Of a stretch of DNA of 64,000 nt, positions 1 through 9,555 are shown piece by piece; position 1 is the first letter of the stretch; every line of letters starts with the position of its first letter. The DNA is from Saprospiraceae bacterium (lineage in GTDB: Bacteria; Bacteroidota; Bacteroidia; Chitinophagales; Saprospiraceae): assembly GCA_019187225.1 (NCBI GenBank), contig JABAQQ010000010.1, forward strand, positions 62,001 through 126,000, given 5' to 3'. The notes below the pieces were generated by a model. That model had not been told where the DNA came from and did no database searches. It saw only the letters and a program-made list of their open reading frames with translations. A program made the position numbers and the translations under genes.

Positions 1-2
1 CC

Positions 3-506
3 ATGATGTCCCACTACGATTGGAGCAGGTTCCTGCTCCGGGTAAACATCAATACGGAACCGCAAAAAATCTACGATGCCTGGACGACACAGGCGGGTTT
101 GGAAAGTTGGTTTCTACGTCAGGCCGAATTCACCCGTACTGACGGAGTTTTGCGGGCCAAGACGGAACACTTTGGCAAAGGAGATGCTTACGAATGGCGC
201 TGGTACGGTTATCATGACGACGTGGTCGAGCGGCGTAAAGTGCTTGAAGTCAACGGGTGCGACCTGTTGTCGTTTGCATTTTCCGGCGACTGCATCGTCA
301 CTGTGCGCGTTACGGAAGAAGCGGGCGAATCACTCTGCATACTGGAACAAAGCGGTATTCAGTCCGATGAGCAATCGCGTATCCATTATTACCACGGTTG
401 CTCCCTCGGCTGGACGTTTTACCTCGCTAATCTGAAATCCATACTCGAAGGCGGCCTCGATCTGCGCAATAAAAATCTCCGCCTGCCCAACGTCATCAAT
501 GCATGA
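3..506 (+). CDS. SRPBCC / AHSA1-like domain protein
   Basis: 167-residue protein of the START/SRPBCC fold, resembling the Activator of Hsp90 ATPase homologue 1-like (AHSA1) family. The family signature is at the N-terminus: a beta strand (VNINTEP) followed by a helix of the type 'IYDAWTTQAGLESWF' (residues about 21-37). The body has alternating strands, and a C-terminal helix (residues about 133-150, 'GWTFYLANLKSILEGG') closes the cavity as in this family. Family members bind hydrophobic ligands or act in stress responses; the ligand cannot be read from the sequence. Two adjacent ATGs (3 and 6) can start it, and upstream DNA is outside the window, so a longer form cannot be excluded. No signal peptide, so cytoplasmic. 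Confidence 0.75.
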   Translation: MMSHYDWSRFLLRVNINTEPQKIYDAWTTQAGLESWFLRQAEFTRTDGVLRAKTEHFGKGDAYEWRWYGYHDDVVERRKVLEVNGCDLLSFAFSGDCIVTVRVTEEAGESLCILEQSGIQSDEQSRIHYYHGCSLGWTFYLANLKSILEGGLDLRNKNLRLPNVINA

Positions 507-836
507 AGTACGTTCTGCCTGAGGCCATTGCCGTGCTCTCCGTACTCCTGCCGTACTTGACGGCCCGTACCGACATTGGGTGACATAAGTAACGCACTAC
601 TTGGCGCACATCGCTCAGATCGCCCGTGTAATGTCAAAACAATACGAGGGAGCAGCCGGGCCATGGATAAAGTATCCCGGGACATTGGGCCGGTGATTTT
701 TTGCCTCTTGTTTGCCAAATCTCCACAAACTTGTTCGCCGTTAGCAAAGGACAACCTACTTTCGCTCGCTTTTTTAGCCGAGGGGGAATCACAACCGCCT
801 GCCCTTTACTTGTTTTATCCAAATCAGTACTTTCCA
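507..836. other. Intergenic region upstream of the metalloprotease
   Basis: About 330 bp between the SRPBCC gene and the metalloprotease. An open frame continues upstream of the metalloprotease start, but its translation has no signal peptide and unlike composition, so it is read as untranslated leader. A weak -7-like box (TACTTTCG, 757-764) is present without a well-spaced -33 partner. No RNA gene or repeat was recognised. Confidence 0.3.
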
Positions 837-3800
837 ATGCTTAAAAAACTAATCTTTTCTCTGTTGTCGCTTTTCTGTGTGTTTGCATTGAATGCCCAGG
901 TCTTGTGGTCTGAAATTCCGGAAAACACCATCCTCCAGAAAGGCGAACGCCGCATTGTACCGCAGGTATACCGCACCGTTCGCCTCGATCAGACACTGCT
1001 ACAGCCGCTGCTTGCCGCAGCGCCGGAGCGTTTCACCCAGGCGGCAGCCAAAGGCAACGATTTGCCCATACTGACGCTCCCCATGCCCGACGGCAGCACG
1101 AGCCGTTTTCGCCTGACCGAGTCGCCGGTAATGGCGCCCGAATTGCAGGCGCAATTCCCGGATATCCGTTGTTATACAGGCCAGGGTATTGATGATCCGA
1201 CGGCAAAGGTCAAATGCGACCTTACGCCGCACGGATTTCACGCCATGATCATTTCCGCGTTACACAGCAGTGTATTCATTGACCCTTACAGCCAGGGCGA
1301 TACGGAAAACTATGTTGTCTATTTTAAAAAAGATTACCTGAAAAAAAGCGACGATGCGCCGTTCGTATGCGCAACACCCGACGAAGACTGGCAGGAAATC
1401 CCGACCGGCGACGCTGCTCCGAAAGCACAGGGCGATTGCCAGATACGCCGTTACCGCCTGGCGCTGGCCTGTACGGGCGAATACGCTGTTTTTCACGGCG
1501 GCACCACCGTCCTGGCTTTGGCAGCCATGAACACGACGATGAACCGCGTGAACGGCGTTTATGAAAACGACTTCGCCATCACGATGCAGCTCATCGCCAA
1601 CAATACCCAGATCATTTACCTGAATGGCGGTTCCGACCCTTACAGCAATGGAAATGCGAGCAGCATGCTCACTGAGAATCAATCGAACGTTACCAACGTC
1701 ATCGGTTCGGCAAATTTCGATATCGGACACGTGTTCGGCACCAACAGCGGCGGCGTGGCCGGGTTGAGCGTTGTTTGTTCCAACAACAGCAAAGCGCGCG
1801 GCGTCACAGGCTCCGGCGCCCCCATCGGCGATCCCTTCGATATTGACTACGTGGCGCACGAAATGGGGCACCAATTCGGCGGACCGCACTCCTTCAACGG
1901 CAATGCGGGTTCCTGCAATGGCAACGGCAGCGCTAACAATGCCGTCGAACCGGGCAGCGGTACCACTATTATGGCCTATGCCGGCATCTGCGGTGCCCAG
2001 GACGTACAACCCAACAGCGATGATTATTTCCATGCCAACAGCATTCAGCGCATTACGGCATTCGCCATCAATGGTAACGGCAATAATTGCCCCGTAAAAA
2101 TTGCATCCGGCAACAACAATCCGACGGTGGACGGCGGGCCGGACTATATTATCCCGAAATCAACACCTTTCGCGCTGACAGCCACGGGAAGTGATGTGGA
2201 CGGCGACACGCTCACTTATTGCTGGGAACAAATAGATGCCGCTTTGGGCACTCCCAATCCGCCGGCTCCTACCAACGCTACCGGCCCCCTCTTCCGCTCG
2301 TTCAAAGGAACGGTGGTACCCACCCGCTGGTTTCCACGCTTATCGGATCTTGTGAGCAATACCAACTACCCGTGGGAAGAATTGCCGGGCGTGGCGCGCA
2401 CGATGAACTTCCGCGTGGTAGTGCGCGACAACAACGACGGCGCAGGTTGCACCGACGAGGACGACGTGTCGCTGACCGTCACCGGAACCGCAGGCCCCTT
2501 CGTCGTGACGGAACCCAATACCAACGTACTTTGGTATGTCGGCGAAAACCGAACGGTGACCTGGGATGTGAGCAACACCGATGTTGCCCCTGTGAACTGT
2601 GCCAACGTACGCATCCTGCTCTCCACAAATGGCGGCTTCACTTACCCTGTGGTACTGGCAAACAACGTCCCCAATACCGGCTCTGCCAATATCGTAGTGC
2701 CCAACAACATATCCACCAATTGCCGGGTCAAGGTCGAAGCCATCGGCAATATTTTCTTCGATATTTCCAACCAGAATTTCCGGATCCAACTGCCACCCGT
2801 GCCGACTTTTTCACTGGGTGCTTCGGTTAATTCGGTGCAAGCCTGCGCAGGTGACACGGTTGCCTTCACGGTAGACGTAACGCCCATTCTCAATTTCAGC
2901 GACCCCGTTGATATCAGCATTTCGGGTGCACCCGCCGGCGCATCAGTTGCGATTGATCCCAATCCGGCAACGCCCGGCAACGCCGTCGGAGTACATATAA
3001 GCGGCCTGACCCCGGACATGGCTGGTAACTATACACTGACCGTCCAGGGCACTTCGGGTTCGATCAATCAGACTGCCACCGTTCAGATGAACCTCCTTCC
3101 GGGCGCCCCTGCCATGTCGGAGGCCGTGAGCCCAACAGATGGCGCAACAGGCCAGCCGCTCAACGCCAATCTGGTATGGAATGCAATCCCATTTACAGAA
3201 AACTACGTCGTTGAAGTAGCCACCAGCCCCTCTTTTGATGCCGGCGCCATCGTTTTGGCTTATTCCGGCGCCAATGCCAACGTCCAGACGCCTGTACTTC
3301 AGGGCGGCACCGCCTACTATTGGCGCATAAAAACGCAAAACGACTGCGGGGAAAGCGATTATTCTCCCACTTATGCGTTTCAAACGGGCAACCTTGTCTG
3401 CAACCAGATATTCAACAGCCCCGACGTTCCAAAAACCATTGACGGCAACAGCATCAACACAGTAGAGTCTATCCTGAATGTTCCGGACGACAAAAGCATT
3501 GCGGATGTGGATGTGACCCTGATCGCCAACCACAGTTGGGTCGGCGATCTTGATGCGCGATTGGCAACGCCATCCGGCGATACGGTGTCGCTTTTCGACC
3601 GACCCGGTGTGCCTGCATCGCAGTTTGGTTGCGGGGGCGACAATCTTACCTTGATCTTCAATGACGGCACGACGCAAACAGCGGCCATGCTGGAAGCCAC
3701 GTGCAACAGCGTCAATCCCGCACTGCTCGGCGAATTCCAACCCATCAGCCCGCTGGCCGCCCTGAATGGAAAAAATGCGCAGGGCGACTGGAAAGTTCTG

Positions 3801-6224
3801 GTGAGGGACAACTACGCCGACGACGGCGGTAGCCTCCTTGCATGGGGACTTACTTTTTGCTTTGCCGGGGACATTCCTCCGGGTACGATGGAGAACAACC
3901 TCCCCCTTACCGTCGCAGCAGGCAGCAGCGGTACCATTGAAAATGCCAACCTCTCGTTCTCCTTTTCCGGCGGCGCAGCACAAACGGCATACACCCTGCT
4001 GAGCCTTCCGCAACACGGTACTTTGACTTTGAACGGGGCGCCGCTTGCGCTCGGCGGTACCTTTACCCAGGATGATATTGATTTCAATTTGTTGGAATAT
4101 ACCCACAACGGTGATGTCGCAACGGCAGATGATTTCCAATTCGACGTGCTCGATCTGGACAACTTCGCATGGTTGCACAATGAGACATTCAACATCATCA
4201 TCGTTCAAAACAACTTGTCCGCTTCCGCTGCTCTGACACAGACCATTCTTTGCCACGATGAGGCAACCGGGCAGATCACCGTCACAGCAAGCGGCCTCGA
4301 CGGCCAATACGAATACAGCCTGAACGGAGGTTCGAGCCAGGCATCCAATGTGTTCAGCGGTCTCACAGCAGGTACTTACACTGTAATTGTGACTGGTCAA
4401 CTGGGCTTCACCGCTACGACCAACCCTGTTACCCTTGACAATCCGCCCGCCCTCACTGCGAGCACAAGCGTAGCCGGCGACGAGGTAACAGTGACGGCGA
4501 CCGGCGGCACAGGAACGCTGGAATACAGCCTCGACGGAACGAACTTCCAGGCTTCCAACGTCTTTGAAAACCTGGACAATGGAATATATACGTTCACTGT
4601 CCGCGACGCGAACGGCTGCACGGCAACGGCGCAGGCCATCGTGGCAGTAAATACATTACTCGCCACTTTAGAGGTACAAACCGGGATCAGCTGTTTTGGC
4701 GGCAGCAACGGCGCAGTAACCGTCACCGTCGGCGGCGGCCAGGCGCCGCTGGAATTCAGCCTGAATGGCGGCGCATTCCAGGCGAGCAATACCTTTACGG
4801 GTCTCAGCGCCGGCGCTTACACCGTTGTTGTAAAAGACAACCAGGGATTTACCGCTACCACGAATGCTGTGACGCTGACCGCTCCGCCGGCCATCAGCGC
4901 ATCGGCCAGTGCCAATTTGAACGTCGTCACGGTGACGGCATCGGGCGGCACGGGAACCCTGGAGTACAGTCTGAATGGAACGAACTTCCAGGCTTCCAAC
5001 ACTTTCGGCGGCCTTGCCAATGGCGATTATACCGTGACCGTGCGCGATGCGAACGGCTGCACGGCCACGGCTCAGGTCAACGTTAATGTAGCGCCGCTGG
5101 CCGTTGTTTCCACCAATGTCAGTGGCGATATCCTTTGTTTCGGCGACGCGACGGCAACGGTGGAGGTCTCTGCCACGGGAGGTATTCCGCCTTACGACTA
5201 TGCTTTGGATGGCGGCAGTTACCAAAGCAGCAATACTTTCAATGGCGTGGGCGGCGGAGCGCATTTTGTGACGGTACGCGACGCGCAGGGGACGGAAGTA
5301 CAGTCAAATGCTTTTTTCATCCAGCAACCAACTCTGCTCGTGGCCTCAGCGGATGTGAATGGCAATGACGTACAATTCTTAGCCGCCGGCGGTACGCCGC
5401 CCTATTCGTTCCAGTACAACGGTCCATTCCCGCCCGTCAACCTTCCGAACGGCAATTATACCCTTCTTGTCACGGATGGAAACGGTTGCACAGACACGGC
5501 CGCTTTCTCCATCAATCTGCCTGTATTGACAGCCAGTGTGCAGACGGTGAGCACCGATTATTGTGTTCCTTCGACCACCATTGAAATCATCGCAAGCGGT
5601 GGGGAAGGCCCCTACGAATACTCCCTGAATGGCGGAGTCTTCCAGAGCAATAACACCTTCACCCTCTTCTCCGGCCAAAACAATGTGCGGGTGCGCGATG
5701 TGACCGGTACCATCGTGCAAATTCCGGTGAATGTTTCGTTTCCCCCATTGTTGCAGGCATCAGCTACTACTTCGGGCGATTCGATCGTCGCTTCTGGTCA
5801 ATTCGGCGCTTCGCCTTATGAATACAGCCTCGATGGGGTCAACTTCCAGCCCTCGAACATATTCCCCGGCCTGCCCAACGGCACTTATACGGTGACGGTG
5901 AAAGATGCCAACGGCTGTACGGATACAGCGACGGTGATCATCAATATCATCGGGATTGTCGAAGCCACCGCGACCTGGGGGCTTATCATCGCACCGAATC
6001 CGAGTGCCGGACTCTTCCTGTTATCCATGCAGCAAGCGCCCGCAGTGCTGCGCGCAGAAGTGTTCGACGCCGCAGGCCGCAGAATACGCAGTCTCGACTT
6101 CAGCCCGGCAGCGGGACAATTCAGCGCTACCCTCGACTTGCAGGACGCACCGCAGGGCGTTTATGTACTGCGCCTTACCGATGGAACGAATTGGGGCAGC
6201 GTTCGTCTGAGTGTTGTGCGGTAA
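837..6224 (+). CDS. Secreted zinc metalloprotease with P-domain, SprB repeats and T9SS sorting domain
   Basis: About 1795 residues. I chose the ATG at 837 because it begins a clean signal peptide (MLKKLIFSLLSLFCVFALNA). The catalytic domain carries a metzincin zinc site HEMGHQFGGPH at residues 341-351 (His341, Glu342, His345, His351), as in reprolysin-like peptidases. Then come an Ig-like segment, an FN3-like segment (about 760-850), a proprotein-convertase P-domain (about 855-1008) and a long run of SprB-type repeats (about 1125-1720; recurring 'YSLNG..FQASNTF' and 'VRDANGCTATA' modules). The C-terminus (from about 1715, 'IAPNPSAGLF' through 'GVYVLRLTDG') is a type A T9SS sorting domain, so the protein should be exported and attached to the surface or released. 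Probably digests external protein. Substrate unknown. Confidence 0.9.
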   Translation: MLKKLIFSLLSLFCVFALNAQVLWSEIPENTILQKGERRIVPQVYRTVRLDQTLLQPLLAAAPERFTQAAAKGNDLPILTLPMPDGSTSRFRLTESPVMAPELQAQFPDIRCYTGQGIDDPTAKVKCDLTPHGFHAMIISALHSSVFIDPYSQGDTENYVVYFKKDYLKKSDDAPFVCATPDEDWQEIPTGDAAPKAQGDCQIRRYRLALACTGEYAVFHGGTTVLALAAMNTTMNRVNGVYENDFAITMQLIANNTQIIYLNGGSDPYSNGNASSMLTENQSNVTNVIGSANFDIGHVFGTNSGGVAGLSVVCSNNSKARGVTGSGAPIGDPFDIDYVAHEMGHQFGGPHSFNGNAGSCNGNGSANNAVEPGSGTTIMAYAGICGAQDVQPNSDDYFHANSIQRITAFAINGNGNNCPVKIASGNNNPTVDGGPDYIIPKSTPFALTATGSDVDGDTLTYCWEQIDAALGTPNPPAPTNATGPLFRSFKGTVVPTRWFPRLSDLVSNTNYPWEELPGVARTMNFRVVVRDNNDGAGCTDEDDVSLTVTGTAGPFVVTEPNTNVLWYVGENRTVTWDVSNTDVAPVNCANVRILLSTNGGFTYPVVLANNVPNTGSANIVVPNNISTNCRVKVEAIGNIFFDISNQNFRIQLPPVPTFSLGASVNSVQACAGDTVAFTVDVTPILNFSDPVDISISGAPAGASVAIDPNPATPGNAVGVHISGLTPDMAGNYTLTVQGTSGSINQTATVQMNLLPGAPAMSEAVSPTDGATGQPLNANLVWNAIPFTENYVVEVATSPSFDAGAIVLAYSGANANVQTPVLQGGTAYYWRIKTQNDCGESDYSPTYAFQTGNLVCNQIFNSPDVPKTIDGNSINTVESILNVPDDKSIADVDVTLIANHSWVGDLDARLATPSGDTVSLFDRPGVPASQFGCGGDNLTLIFNDGTTQTAAMLEATCNSVNPALLGEFQPISPLAALNGKNAQGDWKVLVRDNYADDGGSLLAWGLTFCFAGDIPPGTMENNLPLTVAAGSSGTIENANLSFSFSGGAAQTAYTLLSLPQHGTLTLNGAPLALGGTFTQDDIDFNLLEYTHNGDVATADDFQFDVLDLDNFAWLHNETFNIIIVQNNLSASAALTQTILCHDEATGQITVTASGLDGQYEYSLNGGSSQASNVFSGLTAGTYTVIVTGQLGFTATTNPVTLDNPPALTASTSVAGDEVTVTATGGTGTLEYSLDGTNFQASNVFENLDNGIYTFTVRDANGCTATAQAIVAVNTLLATLEVQTGISCFGGSNGAVTVTVGGGQAPLEFSLNGGAFQASNTFTGLSAGAYTVVVKDNQGFTATTNAVTLTAPPAISASASANLNVVTVTASGGTGTLEYSLNGTNFQASNTFGGLANGDYTVTVRDANGCTATAQVNVNVAPLAVVSTNVSGDILCFGDATATVEVSATGGIPPYDYALDGGSYQSSNTFNGVGGGAHFVTVRDAQGTEVQSNAFFIQQPTLLVASADVNGNDVQFLAAGGTPPYSFQYNGPFPPVNLPNGNYTLLVTDGNGCTDTAAFSINLPVLTASVQTVSTDYCVPSTTIEIIASGGEGPYEYSLNGGVFQSNNTFTLFSGQNNVRVRDVTGTIVQIPVNVSFPPLLQASATTSGDSIVASGQFGASPYEYSLDGVNFQPSNIFPGLPNGTYTVTVKDANGCTDTATVIINIIGIVEATATWGLIIAPNPSAGLFLLSMQQAPAVLRAEVFDAAGRRIRSLDFSPAAGQFSATLDLQDAPQGVYVLRLTDGTNWGSVRLSVVR

Positions 6225-6246
6225 AGAGGCTTAGAGAGGGTTTAAC

Positions 6247-6312
6247 ATGTTAAGAGGGTTCAGAAGAATTGGAGCGCAACTTTTGCTCAATTCTTCTGAA
6301 CCCTCTTAACAT
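6247..6312. terminator. Perfect 24-bp inverted repeat between convergent genes
   Basis: Arms at 6247-6270 and 6289-6312 are exact reverse complements, separated by an 18-nt loop. The element lies between the stop codons of two convergent genes, so a bidirectional terminator or mRNA-stabilising hairpin is the simplest reading. No U-tract follows either arm, which argues against a classic intrinsic terminator. Confidence 0.5.
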
Positions 6313-6347
6313 TTCAAATCATCCATACCGAATACGCTCCTCTAATT

Positions 6348-7088
6348 TCAAAATACATAGTTCACTGTCAGGTTGAACCGGTATCCCGGCATCAACAAAC
6401 CCGGCGTGCGCACTTTGACGGCGTTTCCATCCACCCCGACATCGAGTTTGGAGCCGATCAGCGGGATGTCGCTCACGGTTTCTTCTACTTTGTCGCGGAA
6501 CGCGGACAGGTCGGCTTCGGGGTCGGTGGTGGAGTAATTGAACCGGGCATTCATCCATTTCAAATCCACGCCCGCCAGTGTCGCGTCCATCGTCAGGAAG
6601 TCGCCCAGGCGAAATTGCACGCCTGCCGCCAGGCCGAAACCGAAGCCGCCAAAAGTGCCTTTTACGGTCGTTTTATATTGGTTTTCAGTGCTTTGGCTTG
6701 TCCGTTCGAGCGAAAAACTATTGTACCGGCTATAAGGCGCGAAGTAAAAGCCGCGCGGAGCATTTTGACCCAGGTAAAAACGATGTTCGAGTGTCGCGCC
6801 AAAAGACGTGAAGCGATTGACGCTTGTAGAAGCGTCGTCTTCCAGGTCGAACTGATTGCCAAGCAGGTTGGGAGCAGGCGTCGGGCGAGGGACGGCGACC
6901 AACAGTGAAAGCGATTTGTTGCCGGCATAGGCCCATTCGCCGCGCAGATTGACTTTACCGCTGGGCAACAGCAGGCTGAAAGGGGCAATACCGATGGCAA
7001 ATGAGGGTTCCGGTTTTTGCTGGGCAAAAATTTCAACAGCGAAAAAGAGGCAAAAAGCGAGCGTTAGAGACGAGGCCGGAGATTTCAT
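6348..7088 (-). CDS. Outer-membrane beta-barrel protein
   Basis: 246 residues with a signal peptide (MKSPASSLTLAFCLFFAVEIFAQQ). The rest alternates hydrophobic and polar residues and includes typical barrel strands ('FYFAPYSRYNSF', 'GFGFGLAAGVQFRLG'). It ends in an aromatic residue (YRFNLTVNYVF), the usual C-terminal signature of outer-membrane barrels. The pattern resembles DUF3575-type barrels common in Bacteroidota. Convergent with the metalloprotease and downstream of the amt gene on the same strand, but separated from it by a terminator. No function can be assigned beyond an outer-membrane location. Confidence 0.7.
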   Translation of the reverse strand: MKSPASSLTLAFCLFFAVEIFAQQKPEPSFAIGIAPFSLLLPSGKVNLRGEWAYAGNKSLSLLVAVPRPTPAPNLLGNQFDLEDDASTSVNRFTSFGATLEHRFYLGQNAPRGFYFAPYSRYNSFSLERTSQSTENQYKTTVKGTFGGFGFGLAAGVQFRLGDFLTMDATLAGVDLKWMNARFNYSTTDPEADLSAFRDKVEETVSDIPLIGSKLDVGVDGNAVKVRTPGLLMPGYRFNLTVNYVF

Positions 7089-7165
7089 TTTGAATAATTT
7101 TCGGACAAAACGGGCGCCACGCGTTAGGTATTGGTGAAGAGGGCGTTAAGCGAATCATAAAATAG

Positions 7166-7208
7166 AAAACCTGAGCCATTCTTCTGATTTGGCATGGTTC
7201 AGGCTTTT
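7166..7208 (-). terminator. Hairpin downstream of the ammonium transporter
   Basis: Imperfect 14-bp stem (7166-7179 with 7194-7208). On the minus strand it is followed by a T-rich run (TTTTCTATTTT), immediately after the transporter's stop at 7226. Reads as its intrinsic terminator. Confidence 0.55.
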
Positions 7209-7225
7209 GGAAACGCTGCTCCTTT

Positions 7226-8581
7226 TCAGGCTTCCTGCAAGATGGTCAAGTCCTTTTTTTCTTCGTGAAAAACTGACTCTTCGTGTTGCGAAATATCGAG
7301 GCCGAGCGCTTCTTCCTCCTCCGTCACGCGCAGCGGCGTGAAAAAAGCGACGAAACGATAAAGTAACAACGAGCCGAAAAAAGTGAATGCACTCACCAGC
7401 ACGAGCGCGAGCATGTGATTGAAAAACAACGAAATTTCTCCTGTGATCAGGCCGCCGTTTTTGGCGAAAACCGCTGTGAGAATCATGCCCACGATACCGC
7501 CCATGCCGTGACAGGGAAAAACGTCGAGTGTGTCGTCCAAATCGGATTTTGTTTTCCAGTGCACGGCGTAATTGCACACAATAGCAGCGACTACCCCGAT
7601 AAAAAGACTGCTGCCAAAACTGACGAAACCCGCCGCCGGCGTGATGGCAACCAAACCTACCACCGCCGCCACGCAAGCGCCGATCGCCGAGGCTTTTTTG
7701 CCGCGCACAATGTCGAACAGCATCCACGCGAGCATGGCCGAAGCCGATGCGAGGTTGGTGTTGATGAAAGCCAAAACGGCCAGACTATTGGATTCCAGCG
7801 CGCTTCCGGCGTTAAATCCGAACCACCCGAACCACAACAGACCCGTGCCCAACACGACATAGGGAACATTCACCGGGGTGTGATTTTTTTGTTCCAAATG
7901 CGCTTTTCGGCGACCGAGAAAAATAGCTCCGGCGAGCGCCGCGAACCCTGCCGAAATATGCACCACCGTTCCGCCAGCAAAGTCCAGAACGCCCATTTTA
8001 AAAAACAAACCGTCGGGGTGCCAGGTCATGTGCGCCAGCGGGCAATAAATCAGCAATGAAAAAAGACATACGAAAATGACGTAACCCCAAAAACGCACCC
8101 GCTCGGCAAAAGAACCTGTGATGAGCGCCGGCGTGATGATGGCAAATTTCAACTGAAATGCCGCGAACAACGCGAAGGGGAGCGCCGTTCCCATGCGATC
8201 ATGCGCTGCAAGTCCCACATTATCAAAGAAAAGAAAAGTTGTCGGGTTGCCGATAATGCCGCCGATGTCGTCGCCAAAAGCGAGGCTAAAACCTACCACA
8301 TACCAGAGCAAACTCACGATACCGAGCGCGACAAAACTTTGGAGCATCGTGGATATGATGCTTTTGGCATTCACCATGCCACCGTAAAAAAACGAGAGAC
8401 CGGGCGTCATCAGCAGCACCAAACCCGAAGCTGAAAGCATGAAAGCAATCGTTCCGGTGTCGAAAGTGCCGCCTTCCGGGTGGTACGAAGGGTAAAAAGC
8501 GGAGCCAAAAGACAAGGCAATGAGAATCAGGAAAAAAACAAGCGCTACCGTGCGCGAGTTGTCAATTAGTTTCTGTTGCAT
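7226..8581 (-). CDS. amt: Ammonium transporter (Amt/MEP/Rh family)
   Basis: 451 residues. The ATG at 8581 is chosen over an upstream in-frame ATG because it begins directly before the first membrane segment and follows a GGAGA-like ribosome site. About eleven hydrophobic segments. The twin pore histidines are present: His208 in 'DFAGGTVVHIS' and His358 in 'DVFPCHGMGG'. The 'GLSFFYGGMV' motif near residue 62 is typical. Conducts ammonium/ammonia across the inner membrane for nitrogen assimilation. No PII (glnK) gene lies beside it. The charged cytoplasmic tail ('TEEEEALGLDISQHEES') is typical of bacterial Amt proteins. Confidence 0.95.
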   Translation of the reverse strand: MQQKLIDNSRTVALVFFLILIALSFGSAFYPSYHPEGGTFDTGTIAFMLSASGLVLLMTPGLSFFYGGMVNAKSIISTMLQSFVALGIVSLLWYVVGFSLAFGDDIGGIIGNPTTFLFFDNVGLAAHDRMGTALPFALFAAFQLKFAIITPALITGSFAERVRFWGYVIFVCLFSLLIYCPLAHMTWHPDGLFFKMGVLDFAGGTVVHISAGFAALAGAIFLGRRKAHLEQKNHTPVNVPYVVLGTGLLWFGWFGFNAGSALESNSLAVLAFINTNLASASAMLAWMLFDIVRGKKASAIGACVAAVVGLVAITPAAGFVSFGSSLFIGVVAAIVCNYAVHWKTKSDLDDTLDVFPCHGMGGIVGMILTAVFAKNGGLITGEISLFFNHMLALVLVSAFTFFGSLLLYRFVAFFTPLRVTEEEEALGLDISQHEESVFHEEKKDLTILQEA

Positions 8582-8821
8582 GATTTCTCCATTTGAAGTT
8601 TTCGAAAGCAAAATTAGAGTCTTCGAGGCGATTGCGAGGGCATGTTTTGATTTGCAAACAAGATTCGAGATAACAGACGGCACAGCCCGGATTTCCCAAA
8701 ATCAAGTCGAAAAGAATGACCAAATGGGAAAATAATGACCTGTCTGAAAAATTAGAAACCTTCGCCATGTGAAGCCGGAGGTTCTGTTAGTGACGCCAGC
8801 GAATAAGGACAAATTATTATG

Positions 8822-8864
8822 AAAAAACCCGCTCTCGGACTTTTGCCTGAGAACGGGTTTTTGA
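8822..8864 (-). terminator. Intrinsic terminator of the redoxin gene
   Basis: GC-rich hairpin (AAAACCCG... with ...CGGGTTTT, central stem with one mismatch). On the minus strand it is followed by a T6 run. It lies 25 bp after the stop of the redoxin gene at 8889. Confidence 0.75.
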
Positions 8865-8888
8865 ACGAAAAAGGGCGATAAATGGCGT

Positions 8889-9494
8889 TTAAGCCTTTTT
8901 CCACTTGATGCCGCAGCCGACGGCTTTCGTCTCTTTGGTAGCGACATCTTTGCCATTGCGGAGCGCATCTATGGCGTTTTCCAAATATTTTTCTTTCACA
9001 TCGGAAGCCGATTCCGAGTTGTCATCGATAGCGCCGATGTACCGCACCACGCGGTTATTGTCGAGCAGATAAACGTGCGGCGTACGAGTGGCGCCGTACG
9101 TCTTGGCGATTTCCTGCGTCTCGTCGTACAGATAAGCATAGGGTATTTTTTTGTCTTTGGCGCGCTCTTTCATTTTATCGAAACTGTCGGCGGGCTGCAC
9201 ATCCTTGTCGTTCGGATTGATGGCCACCACCGGATAGCCGAGCGGCGCGTACTTGTTGTGCAGGGCGATGATGCGGTCCTCATACGCTTTGGCATAAGGG
9301 CAGGCATTACAGGTAAAAACGACGATGTAACCTTTGGCGCCCTCGATGCCTGCTAAGGACACCATTTTGCCGTCCACGTTTTTGAGTTTGAAATCAATGG
9401 CCGTATCGCCGACTTTATAGCCGGGGCCGGCCGGCGAAAAAGACATGGCGAAAAGCGCCAGGGAGAATGTCAGGAAGGAAAATGCTTTTTTCAT
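8889..9494 (-). CDS. Exported thioredoxin-fold (AhpC/TSA-Redoxin type) protein
   Basis: 201 residues with an N-terminal signal peptide (MKKAFSFLTFSLALFAMSFS). The thioredoxin fold starts at about residue 26 ('YKVGDTAIDFKLKNVDGK'), with a CxxC redox pair in 'TCNACPYAK' (Cys62, Cys65) and the conserved cis-proline loop ('ATRTPHVYLLD'). The position and the 'CNACPYA' context match periplasmic redoxin-domain proteins common in Bacteroidota. It probably reduces or exchanges disulphides outside the cytoplasm. Lies 52 bp downstream of a second thioredoxin-like gene on the same strand, so the two are likely co-transcribed. A strong terminator follows. Confidence 0.85.
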   Translation of the reverse strand: MKKAFSFLTFSLALFAMSFSPAGPGYKVGDTAIDFKLKNVDGKMVSLAGIEGAKGYIVVFTCNACPYAKAYEDRIIALHNKYAPLGYPVVAINPNDKDVQPADSFDKMKERAKDKKIPYAYLYDETQEIAKTYGATRTPHVYLLDNNRVVRYIGAIDDNSESASDVKEKYLENAIDALRNGKDVATKETKAVGCGIKWKKA

Positions 9495-9519
9495 GCTGCT
9501 TAAGATTTTATGAATGAAA

Positions 9520-9555
9520 TGACTGGAATTACTTCAATGACCTGGATTACTTCAA
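9520..9555. repeat. Two tandem 18-bp units overlapping a gene end
   Basis: Units at 9520-9537 and 9538-9555 (core 'GGAATTACTTCAATGAC' against 'GGATTACTTCAA') are near-identical. The second unit overlaps the last codons of the TlpA-like gene. Similar AATGAC-rich strings occur at 25366-25395 and 56875-56905. Confidence 0.4.

Noticed and set aside
2943-4400. 485-codon minus-strand frame opposite the metalloprotease
   Set aside because: It is the antisense shadow of the Gly/Thr-rich repeat region, with no start signal and no recognisable domain.
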